NCBI RefSeq assembly: GCF_902859875.1
Contig: NZ_CADIKF010000019.1
Span: 1 to 64,000 of the forward strand
From: Paraburkholderia solisilvae
GTDB taxonomy: Bacteria; Pseudomonadota; Gammaproteobacteria; Burkholderiales; Burkholderiaceae
DNA: 64,000 bases
Direction: 5' to 3'
Part shown: positions 54,033-62,895 of the stretch, one piece after another
Position numbering within the stretch: the first letter of the stretch is position 1
Layout of the letters: every line of letters starts with the position of its first letter
The notes under the pieces: generated by a model
What the model was told of the DNA's origin: nothing
The model's input: the letters and a program-made list of their open reading frames with translations, nothing else
Databases searched by the model: none
Program-made: the position numbers and the translations under genes

Positions 54033-55214
54033 ATGAAGCGACGCGAGTTCCTGTCGACCGCGGCCGCCGCGGGCGCGGCGCTTTCGCTGCCGCGTGTGTC
54101 GTGCGGCGCGGCGTCGGCGTCGGCCGCCTCGACTGCCCGGCGCGACTTCGGTTTCGCGCATCGCGTTTCGCCGGCTGCGTCGCCCAGTCCGTCCGGCATA
54201 CGGTTGCTGATTCTCATCGAACTCAAAGGCGGCAATGACGGCCTGAACACCGTCGTTCCATTCGCGGACCCGCTGTACTTCCGGCTGCGTCCGGGCCTTG
54301 CGATGCGCCGCGACGCGGTGTTGCCGCTCGATGAACGCAGCGCGCTCCATCCCGCATTGCAACCTTTGATGCCGCTGTGGCAAAGCGGCCAGCTGGCGAT
54401 CGTGCAAGGCCTCGGCTATCCGCAATTCAACCTGTCGCATTTTCGCGCGATGGAGATCTGGGACACCGCGTCGGACGCGCAGCAGTATCTGCGTGAAGGG
54501 TGGATCGCACGCGCATCGGCGGCGGCGCCGCAAGGCGGTGCGATGAACGGCGCGGCCGGCGGCGCAAATCTCATGTTCAGCCACGCCGGGCGAGGACCGC
54601 TCGCGGGCGCTGCGTGCCGTGCGTTGACATCGATGCCGCCGGCGCATGATGCAGCATCGGTCGAGCTCGCCGCCCGGCCATTGAACACGCTGTTTCCATC
54701 CGATGCGTTCGGTTCGTCGCTGCGTCTGGCGACGCAGGCAATCGCGGCGGCGTCGCGGGCTGAACGATGCGCAGCCGCGGGCGGGAACCCAGCCGTGGTT
54801 CGCGTCACGTTGAACGGCTTCGATACGCATGCGAATCAGCGGCAGCGGCACGCGATGCTGCTCGCGCAGTTCGCGCATGGGGTCGTCGCTTTGCGGGCTG
54901 CGTTGCGCGAACTCGGTCGATGGGACGACGCGCTTGTTCTCACCTGTTCGGAGTTCGGGCGCCGGCCGCGTGAAAACGATTCCGGCGGCACCGAACACGG
55001 CACGAGCGCACCGCACTTCGTGATGGGCGGCAGGGTGCGCGGCGGCCTCTACGGCGCGCCACCGGCGTTGTCGCAACTCGATGGCAACGGCAATCTGCCG
55101 ATGTCCGTCGACTTCAGATGTCTGTACGCGAGCGTGCTTGCGCATGGGTGGCGGTGCGATGCGGCGGCCGTGCTCGGGCGTCGATTCGACACGTTGCCGT
55201 TATGGCGCGTATGA
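54033..55214 (+). CDS. DUF1501 family protein with Tat signal
   Basis: A 393-residue member of the DUF1501 family, an alkaline-phosphatase/sulfatase-like fold of unknown substrate. It begins with a twin-arginine signal MKRREFLSTAAAAGAALSLP and contains the family segments LIELKGGNDGLNTVVPF, LGYPQFNLSHFRAMEIWDTA, FDTHANQRQRHAMLLAQF and LVLTCSEFGRRPRENDSGGT followed by GTSAPHFVMGG. These proteins are often next to DUF1800 genes; none is seen here. The ATG at 54033 is set by the Tat motif. Confidence 0.85.
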   Translation: MKRREFLSTAAAAGAALSLPRVSCGAASASAASTARRDFGFAHRVSPAASPSPSGIRLLILIELKGGNDGLNTVVPFADPLYFRLRPGLAMRRDAVLPLDERSALHPALQPLMPLWQSGQLAIVQGLGYPQFNLSHFRAMEIWDTASDAQQYLREGWIARASAAAPQGGAMNGAAGGANLMFSHAGRGPLAGAACRALTSMPPAHDAASVELAARPLNTLFPSDAFGSSLRLATQAIAAASRAERCAAAGGNPAVVRVTLNGFDTHANQRQRHAMLLAQFAHGVVALRAALRELGRWDDALVLTCSEFGRRPRENDSGGTEHGTSAPHFVMGGRVRGGLYGAPPALSQLDGNGNLPMSVDFRCLYASVLAHGWRCDAAAVLGRRFDTLPLWRV

Positions 55215-55275
55215 GTGTGCGAGCATGCGCGTTATTGCGCGCGCTGGTTTGCTTTTCTGTTGGCTGTTGGTGCGG

Positions 55276-55315
55276 CAGCGGTTGCAGTCGCAGCAGCGGT
55301 TGCAGTCGCTGCTGC
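55276..55315 (+). repeat. 18-bp period direct repeat
   Basis: CAGCGGTTGCAGTCG occurs at 55276-55290 and 55294-55308, with a third partial copy (CTGCTGCGG) next to it. It lies in the 128-bp convergent gap between the DUF1501 gene and the squalene-synthase-fold gene. Confidence 0.7.
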
Positions 55316-55342
55316 GGGGTATTCGACTGAATCGCGTGCGCG

Positions 55343-56176
55343 TCAAGCGCGGCGCGCGGCGCGCCACGCGACCCACAGCTTGCGAATCGGCGTAAGCGCG
55401 ATACGCTGATGCAGCACGTGATAACCGTCGCGTTCGATCTCGTCGAGCAGCGCGAGCGCCAGGGCGGCGAGCGCCCGCAACGTGCGCTGCGTGCGGCGTT
55501 CCGGGCCCGGTAGCGCGGCGAGCGCCGTATCGATTGCATCGCGTGCGCGCGTCGTCTGGAAGCGCATCAGGTCGGCGAACGCATCGCTGTAGCGGCGGTT
55601 GATCAGATCCGCGGCGGTCACGTTGAAGCGCTGCATTTCGTCGATCGGAATATAGATGCGGCCATGACGCGCATCGTTGCCCAGTTCGACGACGAACTGC
55701 GCGAGCATCAACGCCTGGCCGAGCGGCGCCGCCCAGTTCGCGGCCGCCCGCGGGTCTTTTGCGGTCGCGCGTGCGACCACCGCCGCGAACGTGCCGCCTA
55801 CGCTGTCGACATAGCGGCGCAGATTCGGATAGTCGAGATAGCGCGCCTGGTCGAGATCCATCTCGAAGCCGGCAAGCAAAGTCTGCAGCGCCGGATACTC
55901 GGTGCGCACATCCGGCCAGTGCGCAACCAGCGCTTTCGAGACCGGGTGCGACGGCTCGCCCGCCGCCAGCGCCGCGGCTTCCTTTTGCCACCAGGCGAGC
56001 TTGGTGCGGCCGATGGTCGGATCGCTGGTGTCCTTCACCGTTTCCTCGAACTCGCGGCGCAGCGCGAACAGCGCGGTGAGCAGCGGCTGTCGCGCCACCG
56101 GCGCCTGCCGCAGCGCATAGTAAATGCTCGACCCGGGCGGCGCCGCTTTTTGCTGGCAATAGTCGTCGAAATTCAC
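55343..56176 (-). CDS. Squalene/phytoene synthase-fold protein with degenerate catalytic motifs
   Basis: A 277-residue trans-isoprenyl synthase-fold protein, same size as HpnD-type enzymes. The first Asp-rich motif expected before TSDPTIGRTKLAWWQKE is replaced by EETVKD (LRREFEETVKDTSD), and the second, normally DVGEDARRGRIYLP, is ELGNDARHGRIYIP. Loss of several diphosphate-binding Asp residues points to a non-catalytic member, like mitochondrial NDUFAF6 (a complex I assembly factor of the same family). It uses a GTG start at 56176 with no in-frame ATG upstream. It stands alone, away from any hpn genes. Confidence 0.75.
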   Translation of the reverse strand: MNFDDYCQQKAAPPGSSIYYALRQAPVARQPLLTALFALRREFEETVKDTSDPTIGRTKLAWWQKEAAALAAGEPSHPVSKALVAHWPDVRTEYPALQTLLAGFEMDLDQARYLDYPNLRRYVDSVGGTFAAVVARATAKDPRAAANWAAPLGQALMLAQFVVELGNDARHGRIYIPIDEMQRFNVTAADLINRRYSDAFADLMRFQTTRARDAIDTALAALPGPERRTQRTLRALAALALALLDEIERDGYHVLHQRIALTPIRKLWVAWRAARRA

Positions 56177-56475
56177 GGAATGGGGCGTGGCGTATTGGAG
56201 TGGTGTGGGCGAAGCGTTCGCGAAGTCAGACGCAGACGAACGTCAGACGCGGCATGACATCGCCTTGCGGCGAGTCAAAAATTGTAGCATCGCATTCGTC
56301 CATCAGTTGCAGACAAGCGCGTGCCGATCGGGTAGAATCTCGCGCTCACGCTTTCGACCATGCTGTGTGAAAACACAGCGGCCGCGTCGCTATGCGGCGA
56401 AGTGCGCTTAAGAACGGACAAATAATGCGCGCACCTCGCACATGGCAATCAGACATCGGGCGTATGCGCCCGGCG
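56177..56475. other. 300-bp region upstream of tRNA-Leu
   Basis: No gene. A good -10 hexamer TAGAAT lies at 56333-56338; the best -35-like word, TTGCAG at 56307-56312, is spaced by 20 bases. This may be the tRNA promoter, with about 130 bases of leader. Confidence 0.4.
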
Positions 56476-56562
56476 GCGAGGATGGCGAAATTGGTAGACG
56501 CACCAGGTTTAGGTCCTGACGCCCGCAAGGGTGTGCGGGTTCGAGTCCCGCTCCTCGCACCA
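56476..56562 (+). tRNA. tRNA-Leu (anticodon UAG)
   Basis: An 87-base class II tRNA with encoded CCA. The acceptor stem GCGAGGA pairs with TCCTCGC, the D arm contains TTGGTAGACGC, the anticodon loop TTTAGGT gives UAG (CUN leucine codons), a long variable arm GCCCGCAAGGGTG follows, and the T arm has GGGTTCGAGTCCC. Followed 22 bp later by a terminator. No integrase lies next to it, so it is not an occupied attachment site here. Confidence 0.96.
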
Positions 56563-56583
56563 TCGAAGCGCTGTCCATCACAC

Positions 56584-56622
56584 AAGCCCTGCATGGCGCA
56601 CACGCGCTGCAGGGCTTTTTTC
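56584..56622 (+). terminator. Intrinsic terminator after tRNA-Leu
   Basis: Stem AGCCCTGCA (56585-56593) and TGCAGGGCT (56608-56616) with a 14-base loop, followed by TTTTTTCTTT. Confidence 0.88.
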
Positions 56623-56666
56623 TTTGCCCGGCACGCTGCCCGTTCGAAGACGTGCGATGAGCAAAA

Positions 56667-56694
56667 CAAAAAAAAACCCCGCATGACGCGGGGC
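56667..56694 (-). terminator. Intrinsic terminator of the small His-rich gene
   Basis: Reading the minus strand, CCCCGC/GCGGGG (6 bp, 5-base loop) is followed by a run of nine T (A run at 56668-56676 on the plus strand). It lies 24 bp past the stop of the 45-residue gene. Confidence 0.85.
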
Positions 56695-56717
56695 TGCATC
56701 GCGCGCTACATCCACGA

Positions 56718-56855
56718 TTAATGGTGGCAGCGACGCTCCCAATGGTGATGCACGAGCACCTTGTGGCACACGAGATGATGGTCGTACGCGAATGCGGACG
56801 ACATGCTGCCCAGTCCAGCCGCGACGGCAACCAGTGCCAGTAAAACCTTCTTCAT
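56718..56855 (-). CDS. 45-residue exported His/Cys-rich peptide
   Basis: A small gene: ATG at 56855, TAA at 56718. The N-terminal 23 residues MKKVLLALVAVAAGLGSMSS plus AFA are a textbook Sec signal peptide, leaving a mature peptide of about 22 residues starting YDHHLVCHKV and ending WERRCHH, with eight His and two Cys. A GAGGA ribosome site and a strong terminator on both ends of the unit support expression. Pattern suggests a periplasmic metal-binding or redox peptide; function unknown. Confidence 0.75.
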   Translation of the reverse strand: MKKVLLALVAVAAGLGSMSSAFAYDHHLVCHKVLVHHHWERRCHH

Positions 56856-57045
56856 CCTGAAATCCTCGAAGTCTAAAAACGAAAAGGGGCTGTCATGTTA
56901 GCAACGCCGCATTACGATTTCCTGAAAAACGGAAGCCGCGCAGTGCGTTGCCGCAGTGAATTATGCCCATTCGTTGCGGATGCAACTAAGTTGTCCTATG
57001 CTGCGCGGACGCGGATCGATCCGTCATACAAGGAGTGATTGAGTC

Positions 57046-58047
57046 ATGAGTGTGGATGCGCAGCCAGACCGGACGCCGCGCACGGCTGTCGTGGGCGCCG
57101 GCGCGATCGGCGGCCTGATCGCCGTGGCGGCGGTGCGCGCGGGACATGCGGTGAGCGTGCTCGCGCGCGGCAAGACGCTCGACACGCTGCGCGCAGACGG
57201 ACTGAAGGTGATCGACGGCGCGCGCGAGTCGGTGGTGCGCGTCAGTGCCAGCGACGACCCGGCCGGACTGGGTGTACAGGACTACGTGGTGATCGCGCTC
57301 AAAGCGCAGACGCTGCCGGCGGTTGCCGCGAGCCTGCGGCCGATGGTCGGCCCGGACACGGTGATCGTCGCCGCGATGAACGGTCTGCCGTGGTGGTTTC
57401 CGCACGATTTCGAGGGGCCGCTCGCCGGCCAGCATATCGACGCGGTCGATCCGGGCGGCAGCGTATCCGCGGCGTTGCCGCCGGCACGCGCGATCGGCTG
57501 CGTAGTGCATCTGTCTTCGTCGACCGATGCGCCGGGTGTCGTGCGGCGCGGCCGCGGCAATCAGCTGATTGTCGGCGCGCCGGGCGCCGCACTGGCCGCC
57601 GAGGCGGGCGCGTTTGCGCAGGCGCTGCGCGCCGGTGGTTTCGACGCCACGTTATCCGACGCAATCCGCAGCGAGATCTGGGCGAAGCTGTGGGGCAACA
57701 TGAACATGAACCCGTTGAGCGCGCTGACCGGCTCGAGCGCGGACCGCCTGCTCGACGACCCGCTGACGCATGCGCTCGTGCTGCGGATGATGGAAGAGGC
57801 CGCTGCGATCGGCGCGCGGCTTGGGTTGTCGACCGGCATGACGCCGGCCGAACGGGTCGCGCTCACGCGCAAACTCGGTGCGTTCAAAACGTCGATGCTG
57901 CAGGATTTCGAAGCGGGCCGGCCGCTCGAGGTCGAACCCATTCTCGGTGTGTTTCCGGAGCTGGGCCGCAAGCTCCATGTGCCGACGCCGTTCTGTGATG
58001 CGGTGCTCGGATTGCTGCGACAGCGCGCGGCAAACAGCGGGCTGTGA
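57046..58047 (+). CDS. panE: 2-dehydropantoate 2-reductase (PanE/ApbA)
   Basis: A 333-residue NADPH-dependent ketopantoate reductase of pantothenate synthesis. The Rossmann motif is VVGAGAIGGLIAVAAVRAG, the catalytic Lys region is EIWAKLWGNMNMNPLSALTG, and the C-terminal domain ends with SMLQDFEAGRPLEVEPILG. A good AAGGAGTG ribosome site precedes the ATG at 57046. Burkholderia genomes carry several paralogues, so the exact substrate is open. Confidence 0.85.
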   Translation: MSVDAQPDRTPRTAVVGAGAIGGLIAVAAVRAGHAVSVLARGKTLDTLRADGLKVIDGARESVVRVSASDDPAGLGVQDYVVIALKAQTLPAVAASLRPMVGPDTVIVAAMNGLPWWFPHDFEGPLAGQHIDAVDPGGSVSAALPPARAIGCVVHLSSSTDAPGVVRRGRGNQLIVGAPGAALAAEAGAFAQALRAGGFDATLSDAIRSEIWAKLWGNMNMNPLSALTGSSADRLLDDPLTHALVLRMMEEAAAIGARLGLSTGMTPAERVALTRKLGAFKTSMLQDFEAGRPLEVEPILGVFPELGRKLHVPTPFCDAVLGLLRQRAANSGL

Positions 58048-58258
58048 ATGACGCACGGGCAGCGCTGCGCGAGTCTTGCTTCGCGCAGCGGAGCGCGGGC
58101 TTTGCTGGCTGTCAGGCGTGAGGTTTGATCAGGCGTGGCATGACATGACCCGGCACGCCGGGTGCGATACGTCCGCTTTTGCCGCTCGCGTCAATTGCGC
58201 CGTTTTGTGCGGCTTGTGCCTCTTTGTGCCGCTTTCGACCGGTAGCCGATATTCAGCG

Positions 58259-58714
58259 TTACTGCGCGTCGCGCTCGAGCACAGCTTCGATCACCTTGTC
58301 GAGCGCCGCACCCAAAGCGGCCTTCTCGCGTTCATCAAGACAGTCGAACAGTTCGCTATTCCACTTGCGCGCAATCGGCATCACCTTCCGGTGCAGCGCG
58401 CGTCCTTCGGCGGTGAGCGAAACAAGCACGACGCGTCCGTCGTCGTCGCTTGCGTCGCGTTGCACGAGTCCCTGTTTGATCAGGGCTTCGGCTGCGCGGC
58501 TCGCTTGACTCTTGTCGAGGTTTGCATGGCGCGCGAGATCCATGATCGAAAAGGGTCCAAACGAGCCAACTGATGCAATCACGCGCGCCTCAGGCAACGT
58601 CACGCCAAGCTTCTCCAGATATCGTTCACTGATACCGCGCTCGGAGAGTTTGTTGAGTATGTGCAGACGATACGTCAGAAACTGTTCGAGTCCGGCTTTA
58701 TCGGAGGCCTTCAT
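58259..58714 (-). CDS. MarR-family transcriptional regulator
   Basis: A 151-residue winged-helix regulator. The recognition region is LARHANLDKSQASRAAEALI and the wing is RDASDDDGRVVLVSLTAEGR. N- and C-terminal helices form the dimer. It lies between panE and the glycerate kinase gene and is transcribed away from neither in an obvious pair; target unknown. Confidence 0.87.
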   Translation of the reverse strand: MKASDKAGLEQFLTYRLHILNKLSERGISERYLEKLGVTLPEARVIASVGSFGPFSIMDLARHANLDKSQASRAAEALIKQGLVQRDASDDDGRVVLVSLTAEGRALHRKVMPIARKWNSELFDCLDEREKAALGAALDKVIEAVLERDAQ

Positions 58715-58778
58715 GGTCTTCCTGTTGTGAGTGAATGCGGTCGTTGCGTTGTGATTGTTGCCGCATCCGCTGCGCCGG

Positions 58779-59933
58779 TCAACGCATGCTGCGCGTGTCG
58801 TATCGCAGACGCGTCAATTGCTCCGCTTCATTCGCGAGCAACCGGGCTGCGTCGCGAATCGCGGTTTCCAGCGTGATCGGTCCGGGCGCGGGAGAAAAGC
58901 AGCCGCTGAAGTGTTCGGTGAGACGCGGCAGCGCCGTCGGGTCGACCGCACCGGAGAGCAGGGTGGCCGGCACGCCCGCCGCGCGCGCATGCCGGCATGC
59001 AATGAACGGGGCCTTGCCGTGCAGCGTCTGCACATCCGAACGTCCTTCGCCGGTGATGAGCCAGTCCGCGCCTTGCAGTGCGTCGTCCAGACCGATCTGC
59101 CGCGCGACCACTTCCGCGCCCGCTTCGAACTGCGCGCCGAGCATATGCAAGGCGAAGCCGAGTCCGCCGGCCGCGCCCGCGCCCGGCAAGTCGCGCGCGG
59201 TGCGCCCGAGCGCGGGCTCGAGCAGATCCGCGAAGCGGGCAAGGGCGGCGTCGATGGCGACGAGCTGGTCCGGCTTCACGCCTTTCTGCGGACCGAAGAT
59301 CGCGGTTGCGCCGTGCTCGCCGGTGAGCGGATTGTCGACATCGGACATGCCGATGAACGAGGCCTGCGCAACGCGTGCATCGAGTTGCGATGCGTCGATG
59401 CGCGTCGCGCGCACGAGTTGTTCCGGCGTCGGTTCGAGTTCGCGTCCTTGCGCATCGAGAATCCTGAGACCGAGGCCGACCAGCAATCCGGCGCCGCCAT
59501 CGTTCGTGCTGCTGCCGCCGAGCGCGACATAGAAGCGTCGCACGCCTTCATCGAGCAGTGCGCGAATCGCCTCGCCCATTCCGCGCGTGCTGCGTTCTTC
59601 GACCGCGACACCCATGCCGACCGGGTCGGTGATGCCGACTACTTCGGCCGTCTCGATGATCGCGCTGCCGTCGCCGATCAGGCCGGTGGCGGCATCGCGC
59701 GCGGGGCCCGCCGCGCCGCGCACGGTCAGCGTGCGCCGCTCGCCGCCGCGCGCCAGCATCGCGTCGAGCGTGCCTTCGCCGCCGTCCGCCATCGGGCAGA
59801 TGCGCACGGTCGCATCGGCGCGCGCGCGGCGGATGCCGTTGGCGATCGCCTGCGCGACCTCCTCGGCGCTGAGCGAGCCCTTGAACGAATCGGGAGCGAT
59901 GACGACGACAGGCGCGGACGACGGATTGGGCAT
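58779..59933 (-). CDS. glxK: Glycerate kinase
   Basis: A 384-residue GarK/GlxK-type kinase phosphorylating D-glycerate. Family segments include VIAPDSFKGSLSAEEVAQAI at the start, CPMADGGEGTLDAML, VALGGSSTNDGGAGLLVGLG, GATAIFGPQKGVKPDQL and LITGEGRSDVQTLHGKAPF. The upstream-positioned MarR gene is 64 bp downstream on the same strand, so they may be co-transcribed. Confidence 0.91.
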   Translation of the reverse strand: MPNPSSAPVVVIAPDSFKGSLSAEEVAQAIANGIRRARADATVRICPMADGGEGTLDAMLARGGERRTLTVRGAAGPARDAATGLIGDGSAIIETAEVVGITDPVGMGVAVEERSTRGMGEAIRALLDEGVRRFYVALGGSSTNDGGAGLLVGLGLRILDAQGRELEPTPEQLVRATRIDASQLDARVAQASFIGMSDVDNPLTGEHGATAIFGPQKGVKPDQLVAIDAALARFADLLEPALGRTARDLPGAGAAGGLGFALHMLGAQFEAGAEVVARQIGLDDALQGADWLITGEGRSDVQTLHGKAPFIACRHARAAGVPATLLSGAVDPTALPRLTEHFSGCFSPAPGPITLETAIRDAARLLANEAEQLTRLRYDTRSMR

Positions 59934-60264
59934 GATGTCTCTGACTGATTGGAGTTGTGGCCGTTGGGCGTGCGGGTCATGGCCGTGAAGGCCGCATGCC
60001 CGACCGCGTCCGCTAGCTTATCAGCATGGCGCGCGCGACTGAATAGGCCGGACGGCATAGCGCGGATTGGTCTGCGCACGCACGTTGCGCGAAACGACGC
60101 CGGGCTTTTCAGCGGGGTTACGCGATGCGTTCGCGGCCATTGCATGCCCGATGGGGATTTCGTCCGGCGTTCAAGGGAAAGAGGCGAAAAAGAAGCGGAA
60201 AACCGGCCGCGAATGCCGTCGAATTCGCCTCGACGTCAATTCACCGCGAACCGCGCGAATAGTT

Positions 60265-60273
60265 TGCTAAAAT
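60265..60273 (+). promoter_or_regulatory. Extended -10 promoter for tig-clpP-clpX
   Basis: TGCTAAAAT at 60265-60273 is an extended -10 element (TG-n-TAAAAT). No well-spaced -35 is visible, which extended -10 promoters can tolerate. It implies a leader of about 170 bases before the tig ATG. Confidence 0.5.
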
Positions 60274-60356
60274 ATTCGGCTCTCTGACCCAACTGCGCCT
60301 GACTGGCCCGCGGCAACAGCCGTGCGAGCAGCGAAACTGAGGAGCGGCGCCGGTGA

Positions 60357-60383
60357 GGCATGCGATCGTTGCGATCGCATGCC
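60357..60383. repeat. Perfect 12-bp inverted repeat in the tig leader
   Basis: GGCATGCGATCG (60357-60368) and CGATCGCATGCC (60372-60383) separated by TTG. The RNA hairpin would be very stable, but no T-run follows, so it is not a normal terminator. It lies 70 bp before the tig ATG, inside the predicted leader. Confidence 0.9.
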
Positions 60384-60453
60384 ATTCGGACGCCGGCGGA
60401 AGGCGCAGACAAGATAACTGATTCGCTCGAATAATTTTAGGACGATTGAAGCC

Positions 60454-61803
60454 ATGGCTAACGTTGTTGAGAACCTCGGCAAGCTCGAACGCCGCGTGAC
60501 GATTTCCCTGCCGAAGGATGCGGTGCAGAAAGAAGTGGATTCGCGCATCCGTCAACTGGCGAAGAACGTGCGCATGCCCGGCTTCCGTCCGGGCAAGGTG
60601 CCGCTCAAGATGGTGACTCAGCAGTACGCGGGCCAGGTCGAAGCGGAAGTGCTGAGCGACAAGGTCGGCAAGGAATTCTTCGACATCAGCCGCGCGGAAA
60701 ATCTGCGCGTGGCGGGCCAGCCGAGCTTCAGCCCGAAGACCGAGGCGGACGAAGCCGCGTATGCGTTCGATGCAACCTTCGAGGTCTACCCGGACGTCAA
60801 GCTGGGCGACGTGGCCACCGCTGAAATCGAACGCACCAAAACCACGATCAGCGACGCTGAAATCGATCGCACGCTGGATATCCTGCGCAAGCAGCGCGTG
60901 CATTACCACGCGCGCGGTGAAGACAGTGCGCACGGCGATGGCGGGGCCGACACGGGAGCGAAAGACGGCGACCGCGTGACGGTCGACTTCGTCGGCAAGA
61001 TCGACGGTGAAGCGTTCGAGGGCGGCAGCGCGGAAGACTTCGCGTTCGTGCTCGGCGAAGGCCGCATGCTGCCGGAATTCGAAAAGGCGGCGCTCGGTTT
61101 GAAGGTCGGCGAAGCGCGTGAATTCGACCTCAAGTTCCCGGACGACTATCACGGCAAGGAAGTCGCCGGCAAGACCGCGCAGTTCACGATCACGATGAAG
61201 AAAATCGAGTGGCCGCATCTGCCCGAGATCGACGCTGAATTCGCGAAGTCGCTCGGCATCGAAGATGGCGACCTGACGAAGATGCGCAACGAGATCAAGG
61301 ACAACCTCGAGCGCGAAGCGAAGCGCCGCACGCAGGCGGTCGTGAAGAATCAGGTGATGGACGCCCTGCTGAAAATCTCCGAACTGGATGTGCCGAAGGC
61401 GCTCATCGAACAGGACCAGGAGCGTCTCGTTGAAATGGCGCGTCAGGATCTCGTGCAGCGCGGCGTGCCGAATGCGGCGAACGCGCCGATTCCGGGTGAG
61501 ATGTTCAAGGAGCAGGCGGAGCGTCGCGTGAAGCTCGGCCTTGTGCTCGCCGAACTCGTGAAGGCGAACGATCTGCAGGCAAAGCCAGAGCAGATTCGTG
61601 CGGAAGTTGATGAATTCGCGAAGAGCTACGAAGACCCGAAGGAAGTCGTCCGCTGGTATTATTCGAACAAGCAGCGCCTCGCGGAGATGGAAGCGTTCGT
61701 CGTTGAATCGAACGTCGTCGATTTCGTGCTCGCCAAGGCGAAGGTAACGGACAAGGAAGTGAGCTTCGAAGAGCTGGCAAGCGCAACGGCGCAACAGGCT
61801 TAA
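60454..61803 (+). CDS. tig: Trigger factor (ribosome-associated chaperone and peptidyl-prolyl isomerase)
   Basis: A 449-residue chaperone. The ribosome-binding domain has the signature [14 protein letters not shown], the FKBP-type PPIase domain spans about 165-250 ([20 protein letters not shown]), and the helical C-terminal chaperone domain follows. Normal length. First gene of the tig-clpP-clpX set that links nascent chain folding with ClpXP proteolysis. Confidence 0.96.
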   Translation: MANVVENLGKLERRVTISLPKDAVQKEVDSRIRQLAKNVRMPGFRPGKVPLKMVTQQYAGQVEAEVLSDKVGKEFFDISRAENLRVAGQPSFSPKTEADEAAYAFDATFEVYPDVKLGDVATAEIERTKTTISDAEIDRTLDILRKQRVHYHARGEDSAHGDGGADTGAKDGDRVTVDFVGKIDGEAFEGGSAEDFAFVLGEGRMLPEFEKAALGLKVGEAREFDLKFPDDYHGKEVAGKTAQFTITMKKIEWPHLPEIDAEFAKSLGIEDGDLTKMRNEIKDNLEREAKRRTQAVVKNQVMDALLKISELDVPKALIEQDQERLVEMARQDLVQRGVPNAANAPIPGEMFKEQAERRVKLGLVLAELVKANDLQAKPEQIRAEVDEFAKSYEDPKEVVRWYYSNKQRLAEMEAFVVESNVVDFVLAKAKVTDKEVSFEELASATAQQA

Positions 61804-61814
61804 TCGTTGCTGCT

Positions 61815-61857
61815 ACGGCGTGCCGGCTGTCGGAACGATGGCCGGTACGCCGTTTTT
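61815..61857 (+). terminator. Intrinsic terminator between tig and clpP
   Basis: A 13-bp stem (61815-61827 with 61841-61853, one G-U pair) with a 13-base loop followed by TTTT. It lies 11 bp after the tig stop, so clpP probably has its own promoter or depends on read-through. Confidence 0.82.
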
Positions 61858-62020
61858 GCGTGGGTTTGCGTCGGGCGTTATGCTTGTTCGAACGTGCTTT
61901 TTCTGCGGATGGTGCGCAGGCGCATTGAAGATCCATTGAAGATCCCTGAGCGGGCACTTGAATACCACATTCCCGCACTCACCTGTTCTGTATGACTATC
62001 TCCAGACAAGGATCCATTGC

Positions 62021-62692
62021 ATGACTTTCCGCGCTCAAATGCTGGACACGTTGACCTCCCAGACGTTGACTTCCCAGTCGAGGGATCGGGATCTCGAAGC
62101 GCAGGCGCTCGGCCTCGTGCCGATCGTTGTGGAAACGAGCGGCCGCGGTGAGCGCTCGTACGACATTTACTCGCGGCTGCTGAAGGAGCGGGTGGTATTC
62201 CTGGTCGGCGAAGTGAACGATCAGACTGCGAACCTCGTGATAGCGCAGCTACTGTTCCTTGAGAGTGAAAATCCGGACAAGGACATCAGTTTCTATATCA
62301 ACAGCCCGGGCGGTTCGGTGTCGGCCGGCATGGCCATCTACGACACCATGCAGTTCATCAAGCCGGATGTTTCGACGCTGTGCATGGGACTCGCCGCCAG
62401 CATGGGCGCGTTCCTGCTCGCCGCCGGCGCGAAAGGCAAGCGTTTTGCACTGCCCAATGCGCGCGTGATGATTCACCAGCCGCTTGGCGGCGCGCGCGGC
62501 CAGGCGTCGGACATCGAAATCCAGGCCCGTGAAATCCTGTATTTGAAGGAACGGCTGAATCAATTACTGTCCCATCACACGGGTCAGCCGGTCGAACGCA
62601 TCCAGCGCGATACGGACCGCGACAATTTCATGTCGGGTGACGATGCGCAGGCGTACGGCCTGATTGACCAGGTGCTGCACAAGCGTCCTTGA
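62021..62692 (+). CDS. clpP: ATP-dependent Clp protease proteolytic subunit ClpP
   Basis: A 223-residue serine protease subunit. The catalytic Ser-127 is in [14 protein letters not shown], His-152 in [20 protein letters not shown], and the Asp follows in [20 protein letters not shown]. The ATG at 62021 (MTFRAQML) is preferred to an upstream codon at 61958. The N-terminal propeptide carries a tandem duplication (LTSQTLTSQ) and is slightly longer than in E. coli. clpX follows 204 bp downstream. Confidence 0.95.
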   Translation: MTFRAQMLDTLTSQTLTSQSRDRDLEAQALGLVPIVVETSGRGERSYDIYSRLLKERVVFLVGEVNDQTANLVIAQLLFLESENPDKDISFYINSPGGSVSAGMAIYDTMQFIKPDVSTLCMGLAASMGAFLLAAGAKGKRFALPNARVMIHQPLGGARGQASDIEIQAREILYLKERLNQLLSHHTGQPVERIQRDTDRDNFMSGDDAQAYGLIDQVLHKRP

Positions 62693-62895
62693 GTGGAACG
62701 CAGGCGTCGCTGATCCGGCGCGTTTTTCCCGCAAATTGGGGAAAGAGCGCCGGGCAAAAACGTTGTGAAATAATAAGACCCGTCTGATCGCCTGCGGCAA
62801 ACGCCGTCAGCTTTTGCACATGAGCCCGCCCCACAGATGGCGGCGCGGCAAACGGCGTATCATGTTACTCGGAGTGTCCGGAGGCTTACACATCT

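Larger units (their letters stand above)
59934..60453. other. 520-bp region upstream of tig
   Basis: No gene. It holds the extended -10 promoter and the perfect hairpin listed separately. The part 60000-60200 shows no recognisable signal. Confidence 0.5.

Noticed and set aside
56476..56720. tRNA-Leu as an island attachment site
   Set aside because: No integrase, no partial duplicate of the tRNA 3' end, and a normal terminator follows at once.
58755..59948. 397-codon plus-strand frame
   Set aside because: Antisense shadow of the glycerate kinase gene.
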